From Pseudoalteromonas piscicida (GTDB lineage Bacteria; Pseudomonadota; Gammaproteobacteria; Enterobacterales; Alteromonadaceae): 64,000 bases of DNA. Below, piece after piece: positions 7,494 to 15,300 of this stretch (within the stretch, counting starts at the first letter, position 1; the number at the start of each line of letters is the position of its first letter). The translations under genes and the position numbers were made by a program. Under the pieces are notes generated by a model that saw nothing but the letters and a program-made list of their open reading frames with translations, did not search any database and was not told the origin of the DNA. The stretch lies in contig NZ_NKHF01000041.1 in the NCBI RefSeq assembly GCF_002744175.1, forward strand, positions 1-64,000. Reading direction: 5' to 3'.

Positions 7494-8498
7494 ATGAAAA
7501 AAGCACTTGTTACTTTACTAGCGACGCTGACTTGTCTACCAGCAATGGCTGCAGGGGAGGTTAATATCTATTCGTTTAGACAGCCCTTCTTAATTCAGCC
7601 TATTTTGGACGATTTCACCAAGCAGACTGGTATTAAGACTAATGTGGTTTTTGCAAAAAAAGGCTTAATTGAACGAGTTAAGCGTGAGGGAAAACATAGC
7701 CGTGCAGATCTAGTTCTTACCTCAAACTTCAGTGCTTTGATTCAGCTTGAAGATGAAAATCTAACCCAAGCAATTAACAGCGACACAGTAACCAAGAATA
7801 TTCCTGCTAACTTTAGAGATCCAGAAGGGCAGTGGGTTGCACTTACCAAGCGTGTACGTAATGTATATTCAGCAAAAGAGCGAGTGGGTAAGTTAGATAC
7901 ACTCACTTATGAAGCGCTCGCGGATGAACAGTATCGTGGCAAAATTTGTACGCGTTCAGGTAAACATCCTTACAATCTAGGTTTAGTCGCGTCTATGATT
8001 GCGCACCACGGTGAAGCAAAAACCAAAACATGGCTTGAAGGTGTAAAGAAAAATTTAGCACGTAAACCTCAAGGTAACGACCGCGCACAAGTTAAAGCGG
8101 TAAAAGAAGGGTTGTGTGACTTGGCTATCGGTAACAGCTACTACTTTGGTAAAATGATGGAAGATGAAAAGCAAAAAGCTTGGGCTGAAGCCGTGTATAT
8201 CAACTTTCCAAATCAGCAAGATCGCGGCTCACATATCAACGTTTCTGGCGTTGTCTTAACCAAGCATGCTAAAAATACTGAAAATGCCTTGAAACTCATT
8301 GAGTTTATGACCGACAATAAGGCGCAAAATATGTATGCGTCGATGAATATGGAATACCCAGTTAAACCTGGCGTCGAGTTATCGAAACTTGTGGCATCTT
8401 GGGGTGAGTTTAAGGAAGACAGCCTACCATTGTCAGAGATCAGTAAATACCGTCCATTAGCACTTAAGCTAATCGATGAGGTAAAATTTGACCTTTAA
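7494..8498 (+). CDS. fbpA: Iron(III) ABC transporter, periplasmic binding protein
   Basis: A 334-residue periplasmic binding protein. The ATG at 7494 has GGAG five bases upstream and starts a clear signal peptide ending AMAA; the longer reading frame has no such features. The mature protein opens with VNIYSFRQ and contains the tyrosine pair NSYYFGKM near residue 220, equivalent to the iron-ligating tyrosines of FbpA-type ferric-binding proteins. It overlaps the permease start by one base and is first in a three-gene transporter operon behind a candidate Fur box, so iron-repressed ferric uptake is the likely role. Confidence 0.85.
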   Translation: MKKALVTLLATLTCLPAMAAGEVNIYSFRQPFLIQPILDDFTKQTGIKTNVVFAKKGLIERVKREGKHSRADLVLTSNFSALIQLEDENLTQAINSDTVTKNIPANFRDPEGQWVALTKRVRNVYSAKERVGKLDTLTYEALADEQYRGKICTRSGKHPYNLGLVASMIAHHGEAKTKTWLEGVKKNLARKPQGNDRAQVKAVKEGLCDLAIGNSYYFGKMMEDEKQKAWAEAVYINFPNQQDRGSHINVSGVVLTKHAKNTENALKLIEFMTDNKAQNMYASMNMEYPVKPGVELSKLVASWGEFKEDSLPLSEISKYRPLALKLIDEVKFDL

Positions 8499-10129
8499 TG
8501 CAATTATCATTTTCACTGTCTAAATGGCAGAGTTTTGCGTGGCTGATAGGGCTTAGCCTATCAGTCCCGCTGATGTTTTTAATCTTTGAGTCGCTTCAAC
8601 CTGACTCCGAAGTCTTTTCTCATCTATGGGATACGGTCCTTTGGGATTACGTTAGCAATACGGTTTGGCTTATTGTGGGTGTCTGTGCACTTTGTTCCCT
8701 CATTGCCTTACCACTTGGTTGGTTAACCGCCTATTGTGAATTTCCGGGCCGACGCTTCTTCGAGTGGTCGCTCATGCTGCCACTGGCTATGCCAACTTAT
8801 TTGATAGCCTACGTTTATACCGATTTACTTGATTATGCAGGTCCAGTACAAATAGCCCTGCGAGAGTGGTTTGGTTGGCGCTCACCTGATGACTATTGGT
8901 TTTTTGATATTCGCACTTTGCCTGGTGCGATCACTATGATTGCATTGGTCTTGTATCCCTATCTGTTTTTGATTTTTAGAACGGCACTAAGAGAGCAGTC
9001 ATTTAAACTAGTACAAGCAAGTCAACTGATGGGTAAGTCGCCGTCGCAAAGTTTTTTTAAGGTTAGCTTACCCCTATCGCGAGGTGCGATTGTGGCAGGG
9101 CTGGCGCTGATCGCCATGGAAAGTATGGCCGACTTTGCAACCGTCCATTATTTTGCCGTGAGTACGCTCACCACAGCCGTTTACGATACTTGGCTAGGTT
9201 ACTATTCGCTTACTGCTGCGGCTAAAATTTCCGGTATTATGTTATTGTTTTTGTTTTTAGCTTTAACGCTGGAGCGAGTGAGCCGCCCAACGCAAGTTGT
9301 GCACGAACGCCAATCGAGTGTGAATAGCACCACTTTATACTATCTTAAAGGGCCGCAAGCTTGGCTCGCGAGTGCCTTTTGTTGGTTTATTCTGAGCGTT
9401 GCCTTTATTGTGCCTACTTGGGTGCTAGGGGATTACGCCATCGACTATTTTGACCAAGCCTGGAATGATGACTTTTTCTTGTACGCATGGCAAAGTTTGA
9501 AAATTGCGTGTTGGGTTAGCGTCGTGTTAATCATCATGAGTATGCTAGTGGTCTTTAACCAACGCGTGAGTAGTGGCAAACGCGTAACCTTGCCAGGAAA
9601 GCTTGCCAGTACTGGATATGCGCTGCCTGGTACCGTTTTGGCCATTGCGGTGCTGATCCCATTGACACTATTAGATGATAAATTGAACAAGTGGTTTGAA
9701 GGCACTTCATTTGAACCTGGACTGTTATTTAGCGGTACGATTTTCGCCTTGGTCTTCGCTTATGTGGTTCGGTTTTATGCCATTGCCCAAGGTGCGGTTG
9801 AATCGAGTTACCAGCGGATCAGCCCGAGCTTAGATATGGCCAGTTTTTCCCTAGGTCGCAATCGTTTTAGCACCTTGCTATCGATACATTTACCCTTGCT
9901 GCGTCGGGGGATTTTAACCGCAGCTTTATTGGTATTTATTGAATGTATGAAAGAGCTACCTGCTGCACTGCTCCTGCGACCGTTTAATTATGAAACGCTA
10001 GCCACCCATGTTTTTCAATATGTCAGTGATGAACAGCTGGAGCTGGCCTCAGTGTCTGCGTTATTTATTGTATTGGTTGGTTTAATTCCGCTTTATGTCG
10101 TAAACCGTTCTATGGAGCAGCGAAGTTAA
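8498..10129 (+). CDS. fbpB: Iron(III) ABC transporter permease (fused two-domain)
   Basis: A 543-residue integral membrane protein with two consecutive binding-protein-dependent permease domains, about twelve membrane segments in all. EAA-type cytoplasmic loops that contact the ATPase are visible as ASQLMGKSPSQSFFKVSLPLSRG near residue 180 and ASFSLGRNRFSTLLSIHLPLLRRG near residue 450. This fused layout is usual for FbpB/SfuB-type ferric permeases. Start and stop codons overlap by one base with both neighbours (TAATG), indicating translational coupling across the operon. Confidence 0.85.
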   Translation: MQLSFSLSKWQSFAWLIGLSLSVPLMFLIFESLQPDSEVFSHLWDTVLWDYVSNTVWLIVGVCALCSLIALPLGWLTAYCEFPGRRFFEWSLMLPLAMPTYLIAYVYTDLLDYAGPVQIALREWFGWRSPDDYWFFDIRTLPGAITMIALVLYPYLFLIFRTALREQSFKLVQASQLMGKSPSQSFFKVSLPLSRGAIVAGLALIAMESMADFATVHYFAVSTLTTAVYDTWLGYYSLTAAAKISGIMLLFLFLALTLERVSRPTQVVHERQSSVNSTTLYYLKGPQAWLASAFCWFILSVAFIVPTWVLGDYAIDYFDQAWNDDFFLYAWQSLKIACWVSVVLIIMSMLVVFNQRVSSGKRVTLPGKLASTGYALPGTVLAIAVLIPLTLLDDKLNKWFEGTSFEPGLLFSGTIFALVFAYVVRFYAIAQGAVESSYQRISPSLDMASFSLGRNRFSTLLSIHLPLLRRGILTAALLVFIECMKELPAALLLRPFNYETLATHVFQYVSDEQLELASVSALFIVLVGLIPLYVVNRSMEQRS

Positions 10130-11160
10130 TGCATAGTCTAGTACTAGAAAATCTTTCTTATCGTTATGATGGTGAACCGGTTGTTGATAGCCTGAATCTA
10201 TCTGTAGAGCAGAATGAAATTGTGTGTTTGCTCGGAGCCAGTGGCTGCGGTAAAACCACCACATTAAAAGCGATTGCGGGGTTAATTGAGCCATTTCAAG
10301 GCTCGGTGAGCATATTGGGCAAAGCCATGAATGGCAAAGGCGCTTTTGTCCCCCCACAAAAGCGTAATATTGGTATGATGTTTCAAGATTATGCGCTTTT
10401 TCCACATCTCACTGTGGCACAGAATGTGGCTTTTGGATTAACCGCAAAAAGCAAGCGTGAGCGCCAAGACAGAGTGATAGAGATGCTTCACTTGGTACAG
10501 TTGCAAGATTATGGCGAGCGCTTTCCTCATGAGCTTTCAGGGGGACAACAACAGCGTGTCGCGATAGCGCGTGCATTAGCGTACAAACCAAATTTACTGT
10601 TGCTTGATGAGCCGTTTTCAAATATTGATGCGCAAGTGCGATTTCAGCTCATTAACGATATTCGCCGTATTATTAAAGATCAGCAAGTTTCTGCAATTTT
10701 TGTTAGTCACTCCAAAGAAGAAGCGTTTGCTTTTGCTGATCGCTTGGCCATCATGGATAAAGGAAAAATTGCCCAAGTGGGTGAGCCACGAACGTTGTTC
10801 CAACGACCAAAGAGCAAAATGGTCGCCGAGTTTTTGGGTCAGGGGATTTATATTCCCGCGCAGCGAGTGAATGGTGCGTCGGTAGAGACTCAGTTTGGTG
10901 CCGTAAAATCCCTAGTTGAACTTGGTAATATCGACGCTAAAGGCGAGATGTATGTTCGGCCGCAGCATATTATCCTTGAAAACAGCGAGCAGGGCAGCGT
11001 GCAAATTCTCAATCAACGCTTTATGGGAACTGAGTATATTTATCGTGTTGCGATAGAGGGACAAGAGCTAGAGGTGCCACATCCTGCCCATGAGCCACTC
11101 GACTTAAATCAACCAATCTCTTTAAAAATTAAGGCACATGCTGTAAATTTCTTTTCTTAA
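10129..11160 (+). CDS. fbpC: Iron(III) ABC transporter ATP-binding protein
   Basis: A 343-residue ABC ATPase. It has Walker A GASGCGKTT near residue 38, the Q-loop MMFQDYALFPHL, the signature LSGGQQQR, Walker B LLLLDEPFSNID and the H-loop SHSKEEA, then a C-terminal domain of about 110 residues of the TOBE type (MYVRPQHIIL), as in FbpC and other importers of the MalK/PotA class. It starts on the last base of the permease stop codon. It energises ferric-ion import with the two preceding gene products. Confidence 0.88.
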   Translation: MHSLVLENLSYRYDGEPVVDSLNLSVEQNEIVCLLGASGCGKTTTLKAIAGLIEPFQGSVSILGKAMNGKGAFVPPQKRNIGMMFQDYALFPHLTVAQNVAFGLTAKSKRERQDRVIEMLHLVQLQDYGERFPHELSGGQQQRVAIARALAYKPNLLLLDEPFSNIDAQVRFQLINDIRRIIKDQQVSAIFVSHSKEEAFAFADRLAIMDKGKIAQVGEPRTLFQRPKSKMVAEFLGQGIYIPAQRVNGASVETQFGAVKSLVELGNIDAKGEMYVRPQHIILENSEQGSVQILNQRFMGTEYIYRVAIEGQELEVPHPAHEPLDLNQPISLKIKAHAVNFFS

Positions 11161-11189
11161 TAGCAAATGAATAAAGCAGGGAGTAGAGC

Positions 11190-12104
11190 ATGGCGCTTGC
11201 CCAATCTGGTGTGTGTGCTGAAGCCAACTTACATGGCTTGCACTTGTTCTTCAATGTGCTTGAAGGGCAAGATGAAGCGTTAAGAGCGGCGCTTGCCAAT
11301 TGTGGGCGGTTGCAAGAGGAGCTGGAAGACCGATTTTCTGAGTCTATGCTGTCGAGCTTTGTGGCCATTGGTGCTCAGTATTGGCCGCATATCTACCCCG
11401 AGTTTATTCCCAAAGAGCTTAAGAGCTTTCCACACATTGTTGAGGCTGAACACACCGTGCATACTCAGCCCTTCGACCTACTTTACGTGATCCGTTCCGA
11501 CCGTGAAGATGTCAATCATATCTTTGCCCAAAGCGTGCTGCATATGCTCAATGGTTTAGTCGAGATGGTGGCCCATGTTCGCGCTTTTCGTTTTTTAGAT
11601 GGTCGTGACTTTAACGGTTTTATTTATGGAGCAGATACGCCAAGAGGGCGCAGTAAGCGCGAAGTAGCCCTTGTACATAACCCAAACGCGGCTGATCATC
11701 TGGGTAGCTACATTCATGTGCAGCGAGTAAAATTTGACTTAATGCGCTGGCAGACATTGCCGCTTACAGAGCAAGAGCAACTGATGGGGCGCACACGTCT
11801 AGACAACGATTTGATTGAAGATTGCGACCCCTGCAACCATGCTGCGTTAACTGAATTAAAAGACGAAAACGGTCAATCGCTGTTACTGAATCAGAGTATG
11901 CCTTTTGGTGATGTATTTGAGCAAGGGAACTTGTATCTAAGCTGCAGTGCTAAAGGGGATGCGTTCGAGCAAGTGCTTAGAAGCCGATTGGGTGAAGGAG
12001 ATGAGTACGACCCCATATTGGATTATTCCACGGCTGATATGGGATCTGCATTTTTTGCACCGTCTCTCGAGTTTTTGGCAGTCATGGCGAAAATGCCCGA
12101 ATAA
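11190..12104 (+). CDS. Dyp-type haem peroxidase
   Basis: A 304-residue cytoplasmic protein of the dye-decolorising peroxidase family, nearest the YfeX-like type in length and lack of a signal peptide. The family GxxDG block appears as RFLDGRDFNGFIYG near residue 135, followed by the proximal-histidine region SYIHVQRVKFDL. A distal arginine region would be near GRTRLDNDL. It lies 29 bases after fbpC and is probably in the same transcript, which links it to iron supply. Whether it acts on haem or as a general peroxidase cannot be told. Confidence 0.82.
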   Translation: MALAQSGVCAEANLHGLHLFFNVLEGQDEALRAALANCGRLQEELEDRFSESMLSSFVAIGAQYWPHIYPEFIPKELKSFPHIVEAEHTVHTQPFDLLYVIRSDREDVNHIFAQSVLHMLNGLVEMVAHVRAFRFLDGRDFNGFIYGADTPRGRSKREVALVHNPNAADHLGSYIHVQRVKFDLMRWQTLPLTEQEQLMGRTRLDNDLIEDCDPCNHAALTELKDENGQSLLLNQSMPFGDVFEQGNLYLSCSAKGDAFEQVLRSRLGEGDEYDPILDYSTADMGSAFFAPSLEFLAVMAKMPE

Positions 12105-12160
12105 GAAGTAACCTGAGCTTCGAATAATTAATGCCTTTCTAGCAGCCAGTTTTAGCATTC

Positions 12161-12290
12161 GCCTTGCCTACAAGGATGTAGGTACTTGGGCGGTAGCAGG
12201 ACGCCTCTCTGGCTAGATAAGGAAATAATGTAATGTGAATTAAAAAACAATGAGTTAGCTCATTTCTTATCCAAACCTCAGGTTAAGTTA
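12161..12290 (+). repeat. Dispersed intergenic repeat, copy A
   Basis: A structured element of about 130 bases: a CCTACA/ATGTAGG hairpin (GCCTTGCCTACAAGGATGTA), GGCGGTAGCAGGACGC, then GATAAGGAAATAAT...AACAATGAGTTAGCTCAT and TTTCTTATCCAAAC. The last part can fold back on GATAAG. A second copy lies inverted at 35527-35680 and a partial one at 4969-5040. It occupies the convergent gap between the Dyp peroxidase and the ATPase gene; nothing else is visible in 12105-12396 except a GCCCATCCATGGGC palindrome at 12365-12378. Confidence 0.65.
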
Positions 12291-12396
12291 GCTCGCCATT
12301 TTCCTCTTCAAATTGATTGCAGAGTTAATACAATTAGCATTACCTGCCATGTTAACTCTTTATAGCCCATCCATGGGCATGACTAGCTAACGGTCG

Positions 12397-15300
12397 CTAC
12401 AGCATATACGGATTTTTTGCGGGCGAGCCGTTGCTAACAATCGGCCTTGATTGAATATCCTCAAGCTTTTGCAAAATGTCTTTGAGCTGTTGTTGCTGGG
12501 CTTGTTCAGCACTTGAGTTTGCTAAGGTATTCGCCAGCAGCGTAGTGATGGCTTCGAGTGCTTTTGCACTGCTGTCATCAACATGATTGTCAACTTGAAC
12601 ACTAGGTTGTGCCACCGCTTCTAGACGCTCAGTTAAATTTGCAAATAGCGTATTCTGCTGCTGACCTTGTTGACCCAATGCTTGCTGTATTTGCGCTTGC
12701 GTGCTGAGCAAGTCGTTAAGCTTGGTAAGGTTAGTGAGTAGCTGCTCATGGCTTGAGGTTTGTTTGATAGCCTGTTGCAGCTCAGTGACTCCTTGAGCGA
12801 CTTGCTGCTGTGAGGCTATCAACTGTTTTAGTGGCGCAGCATAGCGCTGCTGCGATAAGGTTTCTCGCAAGGCGGTTAATTCTGGGGCTAATCCTTGCTC
12901 GTCTAACACTTGAGCCAGTTGTTGCAACAGCTGGCTATAATCAAAGCTAAGTTGCTCTTTATCTAGCTTAGACGCGATTTGGGAAAGATATTTATTAACA
13001 AAACTCAACTGCTCAACGGCAAGCTGTGCAGGGCTGCCTTCATCGCTGTTTCGATGTAGGCGCGCATACTCAGCCTTGATCTCACACCAGCGTGCCGCTT
13101 CTTCATCCGTTAGGGTGCCGCGTAATTCTGCCAATTTTAGTAGGTTTTCTTCGCTGCCTTTGCTAAGCGTTTGTGCTTCACCACGATAGTGATCTTGGAT
13201 CAGGTTTTCAAGTTCATTGGCATTCATGGCAGCAACGACCTTTTCAGCCATCTTATTCATATTACGATAGCTGCCTTGTAACTTAAACGGCGGCTCTGTA
13301 CGGTAGTTATCATCTTGTGCTGCAGAGGCAATATATTGCGCATTTACTTTTAAGATGGTGTCACGAATGGTGAGCAGCTTTTTCAGAACGCTGACAATCT
13401 CATTCACTTGTGCTTGAGAATAATTAAATTCCAATTCATTGATAGAAATGTCTTCGCCTTGGGCAATACGTACGAGCTTGTACAAATCTTCCATGCTACG
13501 GTTGGCAAGTGGCGCAAGCACCGCATTGGAGGTAAGCGTATTTTCAATAAAGCTCATGGCAAACTCTTGCTCACAGCCACTCAGGGTGTCACCAAGGTTA
13601 TAAATATCGGCACGGTTGGCGAGCATATCTGGGATCTTAAATGACTCACCAGACTCGGTGTAAGGATTTCCAGCCATCACCACAGCAAATTTCTTGCCTC
13701 TTAAATCATAGGTTTTACTGCGACCATTCCAAACACCATCAATGCGTCTTGAACCGTCACACAAAGAGATGAACTTCTGCAAGAACTCTGGGTGGGTATG
13801 CTGAATGTCGTCTAGATACAGCATCACATTATTACCCATTTCAAAGCTTTGGTTAATCTTCTCAATCTCTTTTGCGGCAGTGGCATTGATGGCTTGAGCA
13901 GGATCTAAAGATACTTGGTCATGACCAATAGATGGACAGTTGACTTTAACAAAGGTAAGTCCCAAGCGGTTGGCTACATATTCTATTAACGTGGTTTTAC
14001 CATAACCTGGGGGCGAGATAAGCAGCAACATCCCCATCAAATCGGTGCGCTTGTTGTTCCCTGCAGCCCCAATCTGTTTAGCTAAGTTATCGCCAATAAT
14101 GGGGAAGTACACTTTGTCGATCAGCTGGTTACGCACAAATGAACTGAGTGGTCGTGGCTTAAATTCATCTAATTGTAGGCGCTGTTTTTGCGTCTCCAGT
14201 ACTTGCGCTTTTAGCTGTTGATATTGTTTGTAGGCCGGAACATGAACCGTAAGATACTCATTACTACGGGCAAAAAAGTCTGCGTAATCTAGGCGTAGCA
14301 CTTGGTTATCAATACGTGGGTGTTGTCCCATTAGGCCTGATATTTCAGTTGTTATGTCGACTTCTTTCACTTGGTAGACAATGTCTAGGTGCGTTGCCGC
14401 TAAAATACTGTTGGCTGCTTCGAGCAGCGTTTCAGTACTTTCATTTTGTCTACTGCCATAGGCGCGTAGCCAGCTGCTTAAAAGGCGGCATTTGTCAGCA
14501 AGTTTAGTTAAGTGTGTTAATGAGTCTTCAAGCTGTTGCCATACGCCTTTGGTTTTAGCCATTGAGATAAACTGCTCGCTGGCGTTTTGTGCGGTCGCAG
14601 CTAGATCAAACTGGCGTGGCTTGGCCTGTTGTGCAAGCGCTTTGATTAAATACGTTGCACTTAACTCCCCAGAAAAGCGGCTTAATTCGTCCATATAACT
14701 CGACAAGTTTTGCTGGCAAAAGGTACTGATCCGCTCGCTTAATTCTTTACTTAATTGTTGACTAAAGCTGTGATCATCGAGCTTAGTTGCCATCAGCTCC
14801 GCCTGTGTTGCCTGAAATGTTAGTTCAGACAATTGAGCTTGGCTTTGCTGGGAGTAAAATAATTGCGCCGCTATCCGACAACTAGCGGGATAGATGAGTA
14901 ATCCAAGCTGTTGTTTTTGGCCTAATAAGTTAGCTAAAATTAGGCTAGCATCTTGATCATGAATGCCTTTTTCATAGCCTTCTTGGTATCTGGGTTCAGC
15001 AAACTTTTGTACGATAGCCAGTAAACTTCCATCATTAACGGCGAGCTCAAGATCGCTATGGGTAAAGTCGTTGCCGTCTTGCTCTGCGGCGGCCAATACT
15101 TGCGCTGCTAGATATTCTCCGCGATAGAAATGACGATTTTCTGAGATCAGATTTTGCTGCCAATAGGCACTTGCGTCATTAAGTAGTTGATTGGTTTTAG
15201 GATCAGCAATGGTATCAAAATACTCTGTACCGGTAAGATGTAGCATCAGTTGCTCATCACGCGGTAGCAAGGTCAAATCAAGGATCTGTTTGTTAACACT

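Noticed and set aside
12365-12378. GCCCATCCATGGGC palindrome as a terminator of the ATPase gene
   Set aside because: Stem is short and no T-tract follows on the minus strand.
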